NCBI GenBank assembly: GCA_963932465.1
Contig: OZ010788.1
Coordinates: 670,738,484-670,802,483 of the forward strand
Direction: 5' to 3'
Length of the DNA: 64,000 nucleotides
Origin: Maratus speciosus
Taxonomy: Eukaryota; Arthropoda; Arachnida; Araneae; Salticidae
This document shows positions 33,335 to 44,650 of this stretch, in pieces (positions within the stretch are counted from its first letter, which is position 1; each line of letters begins with the position of its first letter). A program made the position numbers and the translations under genes. The notes below the pieces were generated by a model that saw only the letters and a list, made by a program, of their open reading frames with translations, made no database searches and was not told the DNA's origin.

Positions 33335-36300
33335 GGGGCATTCCACGTCAAATCAGGCAGTAAAATATCAATATGTAACCCACCATCACAGATTTTAATG
33401 AAACTGCGTGTGTTTGTTCTTTCTATTAAGATATGATCACCAGTAATTTTTTTTGCTCCTTGGTGAAATAGTTTCTGAGAAAAAAATTGTCAAAATTTTG
33501 AAAAACTGGCGTCAGTTGGCATTCTTGACTGCTCGGTTTTCAAATGTAGCATGTCATATATATAATCATATTTCAATATCTACTCTACAAATCATCTTCA
33601 AATAATTTATGCACAATATTTACGGTACGCAGCTTATGAAAAAAATATATTGTTACGCTTATAACATTTTAAGTGTGTCTAAAAAAATATTTAAACTTTG
33701 AAGTCGTGAATTTTTTATGAAAAATAATGCATTAACAAAAAAAGCATTATCAACAAAAGGCGGTATTTTTATTAAATTTATTTTTTATGGGAGATATACT
33801 TAAAGGTGTCCTTTACCTGATTCTGAAATAAAAATAGTGGGATTTTAGGTGTTTTTGGTAGCATTTCCTATTTAAAAATATTTTGAGGTGCATTTCATAT
33901 CAAATCAAGCAGAGTCATTCCATGTCAGTTCCCCTAAGCCATTTAATCACTGTCACAAATTTCAATGAAATTGGGTTTGTTTATAGCTTATTTTAAGACG
34001 TAATCACCTTTAATTTTCTTGATCCTAAGTAAAATATTTTTTAAGATAAAAATATCAAAATTTTGAAAAATTGTTTTAAATTTTTTTAATGACAGTTCGA
34101 TATTCAAAGATTGCATTAAAAAAAAAACGTCATTTCAATATAAAATCACTAAATAGGTTTCAAATAATGTATATGTGACAAATAATGTAGGCTGATTATT
34201 ATTTCTTGTTTTTTATCATGTTTAAACACTAAGAGTGTCTTTTATCTTATGAATTTTTAAAATCAAGAATTTTGTCAAAAATAATGTGTTAATCAAAAAT
34301 TTATTATTAACCGAAGGCAGGGTGTTATTGCTTTTTTTTAATTGTACGTAAAAATATCTTTTAAATGGTTATAAAATAAAAATAGTGAACATATGAGAAA
34401 AAATTATCAAAATTTTGGAAAAATGCCACGAGTTGCCATTAATGATTGTTCAATTCTCAAAGGCCTCATTTTATATATAAAATCATATTTCAATAACTAA
34501 TAAAGAAATCTTCTTCGAATAATTTAAGCAAGGTAAATAAAGTATGTAGATTATGAAAAAAATATTGCTGTAATGTTAAAAAATATTTAAATGTGTCTAA
34601 AAAATTGTATAATCTTTGAAATCAAAAATATTTTACAAAAAATAATGAAATTATTAAAAAATCTTTATCAATCAGAGGCGGAGTTTCTATGACTAATTTT
34701 TTAATTTTAAATTGTACATAATACTACATTATAACTGGATCTGAAATAAAAATAGTGGGATTTTGGTTGGTTTTAGTAGTATTTAAATCATATTTAAAAT
34801 TATCAATATTTTCAAATGTAAAACCTATCCAATGTATCATCCCTGGAAATATTATTATTTATACATTTATTTTATTTTTCAAATTATCTTTTATGTTCGT
34901 TTCTTAAGGAAAAAAATAAACAATATTGCTTTTTAGTAAAACTTCTAGGGCGAAGAGCAATTATCCCTTTCCAAAAAAGAGAAAAATCACTAGCTCCTCA
35001 CCGCCCAATAGACATTTTCAAAATGACAGTCCTAATCTTTAAACTCATATTTGGCTGTTAATATTGAAAATTTCGCATTGAGCTGCTAATATTGAAAAAA
35101 AAATATACCAAATTTCACTCTTTTGAAGAAAATTTTGACGTATTGTGCTTTAAATGTATGCAAAAAATGCATAATCCATTATATTTATATCTTTCAAATA
35201 ACTATATCTAAATAATATTTAAAACTTAATGAGTTGCACTTTTGTAACTTTATTCAGTTTCTAATGATATGTACTGTAATTTCGGGTGTATAACCCGCAG
35301 ATCAAACAATTCAGTTTGGACCCAGAAATTATATTCAGTATTTGAAGACCAATATTTACTGTGATCTAAAAAGTTACATTTTATTTTTAAAAATTTCTGG
35401 GTCGAAACACGATTGTTTGATCCACGGGCTATACACCGGAAATTACGGTAATTTGATTTATTTCATCACAATATTGCTGAAAAATGGATTTTCAACATAT
35501 ATATGTGTGTATATATATCCCTGTTCTCAAACAAATTATTTAAAAATTATTCATTTATGTTTAATAAAGCATATATATATTGTTTATACACTTTTAGAAA
35601 ATACATATAGTAAATTTTATGATATTATGTCAATAATGTCTAAAAGTAAAGAACTTATCTAATAGTATGTAACGAAAAATGTAACATCTGGTGTAATGAA
35701 AACAAAATTTTATAATTGTTTTACTTAATTTGGATGAATGAAAAAAGCTTACATGTTTATATTTTATTGAAGTACAGGTGAAAATGTCACAAAGACATTC
35801 CTACCTCAACAACCACTGAGTATGTCGCATTCACACTACAGATGATTTTTTTTTTCTTTTTGATCTTTCGGGTTTGATTTCAGATGGTAATGAATTAATT
35901 AGTTTTGTTAGAAGTGTCATTGCAGTCAGCATATTAGGCTCACTATTTTTTTTTATATAATTTGTTTTGATTGACTCGATGAACAACAATATTTAAAGGG
36001 ACCATTTTATGACTTTTCAATTAAAAGCTGATTTATAAATTCATCATGTTGTTTAGTTATTATTATCGTCTTAAGATAATAAGTTGATATTAAAATTTTT
36101 AAATGCAGTTTATTTATTATTTGAACAGTTGAAAGTATTTTTCAGATTTTAAGTCGGCTGTTGAGCAATGTAGTGTTGGTAAAGGAACTGGTACTATTTA
36201 ATTTAATTTTTATTGCTGTAAATAATATTTGTTATTTTATTATTGTATGTATTATATTTAAGCAAGAGTAGAAATACACGATATCGTAGTCATTTTAGTA

Positions 36301-37427
36301 CATCTTAGCATGAAAAGCTTCAATATTTATCATTAAACATTCACATTTTATGAAAATTTTGTTAAAATTGCCCATATTTTCACTATTTTTATTTTATAAC
36401 TATTGAAAAGATATTTTTACGTACAATTTAAAAAAAGTAATAACAGCCTGCCTTCGGTTAATAATAAATTTTTGATTAACACATTATTTTTCACAAAATT
36501 CTTGATTTTAAGAATTCACAAGATTAAACACACTCTTAGCATTTAAACATGACAAACAACAATAAATAATAATCTGCCTACATTATTTGTCACATATACA
36601 TTATTTGAAACTTATTTAGTGATTTTATATTGAAATGACTTTTTTTTTTATGCCGTCTTTGAATATAGATCTGTCATTAAAAACATTTTTAAAAAAATTT
36701 CAAAATTTAGATATTTTTTTTATCTTAAAAAATATTTTACTTGTAATCACCTTTAATTTCCTTGATCCTGTCTTAAAATGAGCTATAAACATACCCAGTT
36801 TCATTGAAATTTGTGGCAGTGAATTAAATGTCTTAAACGAACTGACATGGAATGACTCTGCTTGATTTGATTTGAAATACGCCTCAAAATATTTTTAAAT
36901 ATGAAATACTACTAAAAACACCCAAAATCCCACTACTTTTATTTCAGAATCAGGTAAAGGACACCTTTAAGTATATCCCCCACAAAAAATAAATTTAATA
37001 AAAATACCGCCTTTTGTTAATAATGCTATTTTAGTTAATGCATTATTTTTCATAAAAAAAATCACGACTTCAAAGATTAAACATTTTTTTAGACACACTT
37101 AAAATGTTATATAAGCGTAACAGTATTTGTTTTCATAAAATACGTACCCTATATATTATGCATAAATTATTTGAAGATGATTTGTGGAATAGATATTGAA
37201 ATATGATCATATTTATGTCATGCTACATTTGAAAATCGAGCAGTCAAGAATGCCAACTGATGGCAGTTTTTCAAAATTTTGACAATTTTTTTCTCAGAAA
37301 CTATTTGACCAAGGAGTAAAAAAAAATACTGGGAATCATATCTTAATAAAAGGATCAAACACACGCAGTTTCATCAAAATCTGTGATGGTGGGTTACATG
37401 CCTGCCTGAACTGACATGGAATGACCC
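33335..37427. mobile_element. 4.1-kb element with modular 1-kb inverted arms
   Basis: The ends GGGGCATTCCACGTCAAATC and the complement of GGGTCATTCCATGTCAGTTC are flanked by TGCT on both sides (33331-33334 and 37428-37431; CTGCT is possible). The left arm (33335 to about 34390) is mirrored by the right arm (about 36390-37427). Each arm has two related modules of about 520 bp, each starting with a CATTCCAYGTCA word; a third partial module (34390-34800) lies only on the left. Shared words include GTGTGTCTAAAAAA, AATAATGCATTAA and AAATAAAAATAGTGGGATTTT. A MITE sits in the centre (35275). No transposase frame is visible. A 4-base target duplication occurs in several superfamilies, so the class is left open. 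Confidence 0.8.
35275..35455. mobile_element. MITE with GTAATTTCGGGTGTATA ends (copy 2), nested
   Basis: GTAATTTCGGGTGTATAACC at left is mirrored by GGGCTATACACCGGAAATTAC at right; inside, GATCAAACAAT and TGGACCCAGAAATT are mirrored by TCTGGGTCGAAACACGATTG. It is the better preserved relative of the copy at 13869 and lies in the middle of the 4.1-kb element. The frame at 35342 starts within it and is not a gene. Confidence 0.75.
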
Positions 37428-37431
37428 TGCT

Positions 37432-38199
37432 TTCAAACAGGAACAGACACTAGAACATTTTTGACACTTTAGGAGGGCTGGTGACTCAGCTTCCGATTTT
37501 CCCTCACTAATGTAAAGTCTATGGGCATTGAATACATTCGTCTATTTAAAATATCTCCTCGGGAAATTAATATTTCTAACTTCTATTTTTTGTGCACACT
37601 TCCTAAAAGAGGTCTCTTTTTACTTACCCATCATACGTAGTATAGGATACGACTTGTAATCGTTTTGAAAATCGAAAAAAATGTTTTTGACGGATTTACA
37701 CGTTTCAGACACTGGAGATTCCGAAAAACATATTTTTAGAAAAAAAAAATTGTCCGTCCGTGTATGTCTGTGTGTCTGTAATCGCTCTATCTCCCGAACA
37801 AATTGAGATAGAAACTTGAAATTCGGTGTGTACTTAGGGGGTAATAATGGGAAGAAGCCTATTGAATATCAGTAACCTCGATTAAACGGAACAATTTTTT
37901 TCGGACTCTTGAAATATTCGTTCTGATAAAAGGTATACAAAAATTTTCGAAATTGCTTATTTGAAGGAGTGAATATAAAAGACAATAAAAAAACATAAAT
38001 TTTGCATCATGAATGAACTCGATCGGATAAGGAGTTGCCGAGGTGTTTGTAATTCTATTTTTCACACTCTTCGATTTTTCATGAGCCTGTATTTCATTAA
38101 AATTTCAATTCAAAGATATATTTTAATTGAAAATGAGACGCTTAATCCGACGCAGTAAGCTGTTAGTTAATAGGATTATAATTTTTCGAGTTATAAGGA
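37432..38199. repeat. GTCCGTCCGTGTATGTCTG-containing repeat; rest unassigned
   Basis: Positions 37660-37860 repeat the head of the element at 5690: GGATTTACACGTTT, a worn short inverted repeat, then GTCCGTCCGTG. This is followed by ATCTCCCGAACAAATTGAGATAG and AAATTCGGTGTGTACTTAGG. The remainder shows no gene; the minus frame at 37859 is spurious. Confidence 0.5.
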
Positions 38200-38620
38200 T
38201 GTTTCTTTTACGCAATTCGGTACTACTCGATTATCCCACCGACCAAAAAACTATCGTCAAACTATAAAATTAAATGCCAATAATGGCTTATCGTAAATGT
38301 CAAGTATTTAATGCATCTTCATACCTATAAGGGGTGTTACCATAGGAGGGACACTGTTCTGTCGCCAAACACCGCCAAGTTTGTCGCCAACTTGGCGGTA
38401 TATCGCCAATTTTGGCGGCCAAAATGAGTCGCCAAATTTGACGCGAAATTGGCGGTATCTAATATTTCGCCAAATTCCCATAGACTTCCATTGTAAACCA
38501 ATAGCGTTTACTTGCTTACAGAAAATCAACAAATTGAGATATTTTAATGCAACAAAAAGTAATATTAGCTTAAGGTGTTAATTATATTTAAGGAAGTCCA
38601 AATAAATTAAATTATGAATA
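38200..38620 (+). repeat. TTGGCG-rich repeat, forward copy
   Basis: A leader (GGTACTACTCGATTATCCCA, AATGCCAATAATGG) is followed by a cluster of TTGGCGGTATATCGCCAA-type words between 38371 and 38475, then a tail (CCATTGTAAACC, AATGCAACAAAAAGTAATATTAGC). The reversed copy is at 47262-47570. The leader alone recurs at 41095-41185. Because the words pair with their own complements, the region can fold into many short hairpins. Confidence 0.7.
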
Positions 38621-39647
38621 AAAGTAACATGGTACAATGCTTATCAAATATCACATGTTTTATTTTCATATTATATATTATCAATATCCATGATGGGTAA
38701 GTATTACGGTGACCCCCAACGACTAGTTTTCTTAGCTTTCAAAATATTTCTAAAGTATAGATTTAATTTTATAGGAAGTTTAAAATCTTACTCACAGTTT
38801 GCCCACTTTTAACACATAAAATATTAAATTCAGCATAGATTTTAGAAATATTTTGAAAACTAAGAAAAAAAAGAGAGACATCCTTTAAGAAGAGTACACA
38901 GAGAAAAGGTGCTAAAAATATGAATTTCCCGAGAAGATATTTTAAATATACGAATGCATCCAAATTCCACAGACTTAACATTACGGAGGACAATTCCGAA
39001 GCTGAGTGACGAGGCCGCTGAATAAGTGGCCACATACACCACAACCCCCTGAATATTAGGCCTGAGCGAAGAAGGCGGATTTTGTCAGCGTGTGTACGGT
39101 CGTTTAAATATTCGTATCAATAATTTTTATAAGTTTTCTCCGCTTTATTTTTCTGAGATTAAACAAGTCAGAAAAATCTTTTATAAAATACTGGTGTCTA
39201 CGTTTAAGGGACCGTACCTATGTTAAAAAAAATTCGCCTTCGGCAGCTGCCATTTTTGTGCCAGCGCTCAGGCAGACAGTGTCAGGGTGTCAGTATTTTG
39301 TCAGGATTCAGTGCAGACACAATGGATGGCATCATTCATTGAAACCGCTACCAACCGTAATAAATGCCTCTACACACTGTCAAAACTGGCGCGCATCCGA
39401 TAGAACGTTTGCCCCTTAAGGATTGTTTAATATAATAAAACCATCGAAAGAGTACATTTTTTTTTTTATTGCAGAAATTGAGTAATTATAAGATTTCTAA
39501 ATAAAATATGCAATTAGTTGTATGTTTGAGGCGAAAAAAAGATGTTATAGAACAAATTTACATTTGCCGAAAAGCCATCGTGCAGGAATTTTGCACATTA
39601 ATGTTTGATTTACGCCATACAAATTAATACGAATAAGATCCTTCTTT

Positions 39648-39678
<31 letters not shown>

Positions 39679-40062
39679 CTACTTTACAAATGTTTTCAAA
39701 TAATATATATCCACTAGGGGGCTCTGCCCCCTGCAAGCTACGCTCGCCAACCCCCGTTCAGACACCGCAGAATCTAAAATCACGCTAATTTGATCGGTTT
39801 TTAAAAGATTAGAAAAGATTGAATTATAATGATAAAACCTATAGCGATCTCCCTGTAAACGGGTTTCCATTCAATTCCATTTGATTTCGAAAATTTAAGA
39901 CCAAATCAGTTGCTGTTAAGACATCCAATGGTTGTTTTCGTGTTTGATTAAAGAAGATCAGTTAAACATTTGAAAGTATGCTAAAATAAAATGAATTAAG
40001 TCTTTGCCGACCGGTATTTTTAACAGCATTATAAAACGATTGACATAATACAATTTACTGCT
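38621..40062. repeat. mixed repeats, including a CCTGAATATTAGGCCTGAGC repeat
   Basis: Positions about 39030-39280 match 58010-58265: CCTGAATATYAGRCCTGAGCG, AAAATACTGGTGT, GGGACCGTAC and GCCATTTTTSTG. A T-run of about 28 is at 39648-39677. The small minus frames at 38769-39044 and 39545-39870 read through repeat borders and a homopolymer. I see no gene. Confidence 0.5.
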
Positions 40063-40276
40063 TTAACCACTTCAAGGGCGGTGGTTCATTTTTGGACCAC
40101 TTAATTTTAATTCTTAAATGCCACATTGGCATCAGAATATTGGAATGAAAATTTTCATTTTATTAAGCAAGTGAAAAAAAGCATTTTCGTATTTCGAAAT
40201 TTGTTTGTAAATTCCGGTGCCATTCACTGATTTCGACATTTTACGAATAGAAGCACCTTGCCCCTGAAAGGGTTAA
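40063..40276 (+). mobile_element. TTAA-flanked MITE, GGGCGGTGGTTC family (copy 1)
   Basis: TTAACCACTTCAAGGGCGG at left and CCCCTGAAAGGGTTAA at right. The interior reads TTCCGGTGCCATTCACTGATT and TGCCACATTGGCA. A reversed relative is at 49609. Piggybac-like by target; non-coding. Confidence 0.7.
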
Positions 40277-41650
40277 ACGCATATTAATATATTAATTATT
40301 TTAATGTTTCCTTTCTCTTTTAATATTCATGTGTAAATACAATTTTCAAGACATAACTTTCAATATTTTCCTGCTTTAACACGTACTCTTTAATAGTAAT
40401 TTTAAAGTTTTTTTTCTATTTTTAATAGCCATGTGTAAATAAATTTGTAATCGTTAGGAAATATTATTCTTTGCGCTGTATTTAGAATTGAAAACAATCT
40501 CTATAATAATAGCCTAAGTCATGTGACTATCATCAACAGTTTTTTCGCTTTTCATAAGAAAGGTTTCCATTTTGATTAAAGAATAAAAGTTATTTTTTCG
40601 AATAAAACTACATAAAAGTTGCCATGATCGCAAATAATTCTTGGTACTGTTATGTTAGCCGGGATCAAATCTCGCCAATAGCTTTTTTTGGTACTTTTCC
40701 GTTAAACGGACACCATGCCAAAATGTATGCTAATGCGCCAAATATTTCAACCCTGATCGCGAGAAGTTTTTTTTTTTTTTTTGTAAACCTTGCGAAACAT
40801 TGTGATTTGCTATACTTTATTGTATAACAGTCATTTGTTCACTTATTTTAAGAATATATTTGTTATTTAGTAAAATAGCTCGTAAAAGTCTGTAGTTTCT
40901 AAATGTTATATTTTTAAAAGGCTCACTTTACTATCGACAGTGTTTTTTCTTTTATTTTTCAAATGTTTCAGTTCACGTGATATTAATTTTGCGCCAACTA
41001 TTACACTTGGCGACAATGGTGTCCATATAACGGAAAAGTACCCTTTTTTTAACTCGTAAGTTAGCATTTTTTTTAATTTTTCGAGTGGTAAATTAAAACG
41101 GTACTACTTGGTTATCCCATTGACCAAAAATCTATCGCCAGACTATAAGATTAAATGCCAATAATGGTTGATCGTAAATGTCACATGCACTTGACTGTAA
41201 GGAAGTTACATGTGTACACGCCATCAAGTGATTTTTATTTCGACGCTTTATTTGTATTTTTATACTAATTTATTTATTCTTTCGTTATTTAAAATAAAAA
41301 TTACGTCAACTTGTATAATTTGGCGAGTGGTTTCGCGATTTGTATAATTTGGCGATATTGGTCACTTGCTTTGAATTTGAAATTAAATGTCATGATTTGT
41401 TGCTTTACTTAATATTTAACACAGATGTCATATAACCACCGGGCACAGCCCTCTGAACACTAGGCCTGAGTGCTCATTCAAAATGGCGGCCGCCGAAGTC
41501 GGACTTTTTCCCCCTAATATAATTTTATCGAGATTGAGCGCCTAGTGAATCTCCCTTATATTTTTGCTCCATAAGACCAGGCGAAAAGTTAGGTCCCGGT
41601 TTTCTTGTAATATTATTTTACTGAAAGATTTTTCATTAAGCTCAATCAAT
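40277..41650. repeat. repeat mosaic with a short palindrome
   Basis: GGTACTTTTCCGTTAAACGG (40690) is mirrored by CCATATAACGGAAAAGTACC (41023-41042), with GCGCCAA and TTGGCG words in both arms; the centre is near 40865. The leader of the TTGGCG repeat recurs at 41095-41185, and a CACTAGGCCTGAGTGC relative of the 39045 repeat at 41432-41530. T- and A-runs lie near 40770. No gene. Confidence 0.5.
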
Positions 41651-41680
41651 CATATTAGATGTAAATTTCCAACTGGGCGA

Positions 41681-41760
41681 AAAATGTCCGGACCAGGATT
41701 CGAACCCGGGACCTCCTGGCTGAAGCCGCCAGTGCTCTGCCATCTGAGCTATCCCGGACG
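41681..41760 (-). repeat. tRNA-like segment 1
   Basis: Minus-strand copy of the tRNA-like segment described at 42314. It has A-box GATAGCTCAGATGG and B-box GGTTCGAATCC. I do not call a tRNA gene, for the reasons given there. Confidence 0.7.
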
Positions 41761-41960
41761 ATTCTGGTCGAACTTTTTCACCCAGCTAACCTTGATGATT
41801 TCAGCATCTGGTCTGAAACGTGGTTCAGCTCAACAGAATAAATCACAGGTAATGGAACTCCAGAAATCGCTGGATACGAAATTACACTAGATTAATATTA
41901 ACACAATTATTCTAATTGGTAAACAAATCATATTAGATGTAAATTTCCAACTGGGCGAAA

Positions 41961-42038
41961 AATGTCCGGACCAGGATTCGAACCCGGGACCTCCTGGTTG
42001 AAGCCGCCAGTGCTCTGCCATCTGAGCTATCCCGGACG
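41961..42038 (-). repeat. tRNA-like segment 2
   Basis: Second minus-strand copy, almost identical to segment 1; the anticodon-arm partner reads CTGGTTGAAG on the plus strand instead of CTGGCTGAAG, which weakens the arm. Confidence 0.7.
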
Positions 42039-42313
42039 ATTCTGGTCGAACTTTTTCACCCAGCTAACCTTGATGATTACAGCATCTAGTCTGAAACGTG
42101 GTTCAGCTCAACAGAATGAATCACAGGTAATGGAACTCCAGAAATCGCTGGATACGAAATTACACTAGATTAATATTAACAGCATCTGGTCCAGAAATGG
42201 TTCCATTTTCTGGAGTTCCATTGCCTGAGATTTATTCTGTTGAGCTGAACCAGGTTTCAGACTAGATGCTGTAATCATCAAGGTTAGCTGGGTGAAAAAG
42301 TTCGACCAGAATC

Positions 42314-42388
42314 GTCCGGGATAGCTCAGATGGCAGAGCACTGGCGGCTTCAGCCAGGAGGTCCCGGGTTCGAATCCTGGTCCGGACA
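42314..42388 (+). repeat. tRNA-like segment 3
   Basis: It forms a 7-bp acceptor (GTCCGGG with TCCGGAC), a D arm (GCTC/GAGC), an anticodon arm (CTGGC/GCCAG) and a T arm (CCGGG, loop TTCGAAT, CCTGG). Against a working tRNA: three bases instead of two before the D arm, a 6-base variable region, and loop GGCTTCA with G where U33 is expected. Reading positions 34-36 gives CTT, formally Lys, but I regard this as a SINE head and not as a decoding tRNA. Confidence 0.7.
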
Positions 42389-42477
42389 TTTTTCGCCCAG
42401 TTGGAAATTTACATCTAATATGATTTGTTTACCAATTAGAATAATTGTGTTAATATTAATCTAGACTCAATCAATCA

Positions 42478-44650
42478 ATTAATATTTTTGACACTATGGT
42501 TCATACTCAAATAACATAATTTTCCGCCTTTCTCTGTTTTCTAACAACATTTACAAAACATTCCAATCCTTTAAGCATTTCGCGACCACAAGAAATTATG
42601 CAGTAAAGCATTAAAATGACGTTAGGAATCGAAAATAAAATTACCATTATGTAACAAAAAAAAATCACATGCTTGTGAAAAAAAGTACCCTTAGGATTTA
42701 TGCTTTTTATGGTTGTTATTTGAAAAATCTGTTTCAAAATATAAAACTAGATTTATTATTGACTCATCATCAAAGTAAAGTATTATACTAATGTGTAAAA
42801 AGTGCAATATTCTGTATTCAAAATAACTCGAGGAAAATTTTGAATATGTCATACACCGAATGTACAATTTGATACTAAAAATTTCTTTTGACAAGAAACT
42901 TAGTATGCCATCATTCAAAAATATTTATCAAAAATTAACAAAATTATTTCTCATGTATTACATATCTGTCAGAAAAGTAAAGAAAGTTTAAAATTTTTGT
43001 TTAGCAACATGATCAAAGTTTTATGTGGAGCTCCTTAGTTATGAAAAGAATAACGTATCATATTGGCTAAATGCATTTACACAAATTAAAAATAAATGAA
43101 AGGATAAATTTAATATTTAAATTATGAAAAACACATGACATGAAAAATGATTCACATATTGTTAAGAAATTAAATTCATAAATTCTAAGGTTGAATGCTA
43201 AAAATAAATACCGATTTATTTATTTTTCAGTTTCTTTTTTTAAATTTTTCTCGTGCATTCCTTTTCTTAATTAAAATTTGTAATAACTATTTTTTAGTAA
43301 TTATTTGGTAAGATCTAAGATATACAACTTGGATCATATTTTTAAGTATAAATAAAACTGTCATGAGTCCAGGAATCTGTTAAGAAAAAAATTGGGTTCT
43401 TTAATGGACCCTTCACAATTTTTTTTTATTTTAAAACAGGATGCTTCACAAAATTTTTCAACTTAACAATTAGCTTTATTCAAAACTTTTGCATTTCAAA
43501 ACTGAGCTTTTCACAAATTTAATTACTTAAAAGTAAAATCTAATAAGTCACAAAATAACTGAAGTCGTCAAAGAACGTAATATCAAGATATAGATATGCA
43601 AATCACTTTGTTGAAAATGTATACACAAGAACCTGAATATAATGATAATTTCACATTCCCAAAATTAAAAGTAGATTTTTCATAAATGAAAAAAAAAAAC
43701 TATTCACAATTTCAAAAGTAGGACCCAGAAAGAAAAATCTTAACACACCCCTGTGAGGACAATATTTACATAAATGATCATTTATGTAATTCACTACATT
43801 TTTAACCTAAAGTTAACTAATTTTTAATAACAAATTCAGCAAAAATTCATATGAAAAATCACCATTACTAAAATCTATACGGTAATTACAACAGTGATGT
43901 TTTAACAAGTTAATAAAGCAGCATAACCTGCAATGAAAAGTAGGATTGGCACAATGTTTTCATCAACTGGGTTTAATATATCATTTAAAGGTCTTTAAAT
44001 GCGTCTAAATTTATTGATAAATTGCATTTCTTATCTAAATATTTAAATGAATATTTTTGTTTATTATGAAAGAGCTTTTGACTTATTATTCTTTTCTCAT
44101 TTTCAGTCAACTGCTCTAGTGAGATTTATAATAATTACTGACAGATGACTGCATCATCATACATTTTAACAATCATGTCAACCTGATATTTATATTCTAG
44201 ATTGCTAAAATTCGAACCAAGCGTCTGTGTATAATTTTTTTAATTGAGACAATAAATTTGAAAAGTTAAATCAGAACTTACTTCAATAGGCATGTTAATC
44301 CTTGAGGATATCCACTGAATATCATTTTAGAAGATTTAATGCATATTCTAGCTTTTTAGATGAAATTAAAATTATCGTTGCGAATCCTTGAGAGATATAT
44401 CTTTCCAGAAAGAGAAACCGCATGAGATCATATATATCATCCCCTACCCTAGTAGGAAGGCACATAAAACGCAAGAGAAATACGTGAAACACTTTCTCGA
44501 AAGAAAACTTAAGTATCTTAACAAAATGGATAGCATCCAGATGAAAATCATGAACCATGTACAACTTTATTCGAAAACTGCAACTTGAATTCATCAACGA
44601 TGGAATTTTCAATAACAGAATAAATGGCGCCCGTCACTTTGATTTCGCTT
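42478..44650. other. least repetitive stretch; no gene established
   Basis: I recognise none of the window's repeat families here. The minus strand has two modest frames. One at 42507-42737 includes a hydrophobic segment (FFCYIMVILFSIPNVILMLY) followed by a basic tail (VVRKQRKAENY) and a stop. The other is at 44322-44612. Neither has a family I can name, no splice pattern joins them convincingly, and no polyadenylation signal follows. They could be exon relics or chance frames in AT-rich DNA. Confidence 0.3.

Larger units (their letters stand above)
41651..42465. mobile_element. composite of three tRNA-derived units, two direct and one inverted
   Basis: Units at 41651 and 41929 are direct copies 278 bases apart; a third from about 42181 is inverted. 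Each holds a tRNA-like segment between a TTTCCAACTGGGCGAAAAA word and an AACCTTGATGATT word. CTCAATCAATCA flanks the whole (41641-41652 and 42466-42477), so the composite behaves as one insertion with a duplication of about 12 bases. The repeated frames that begin MSGPGFEPGTSW are the tRNA-like segments translated and are not proteins. Confidence 0.8.

Noticed and set aside
39545..39736. Lys-rich frame
   Set aside because: It reads through a T-run of about 28 and repeat borders.
42314..42388. Functional tRNA gene (formal anticodon CTT)
   Set aside because: The anticodon loop lacks U33, an extra base precedes the D arm, and the segment is part of a multicopy compound with a target duplication.
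41564..42389. Repeated short proteins beginning MSGPGFEPGTSW
   Set aside because: They are translations of the tRNA-like segments and their flanks; the same bases fold as tRNA arms and the copies follow the repeat, not a gene.
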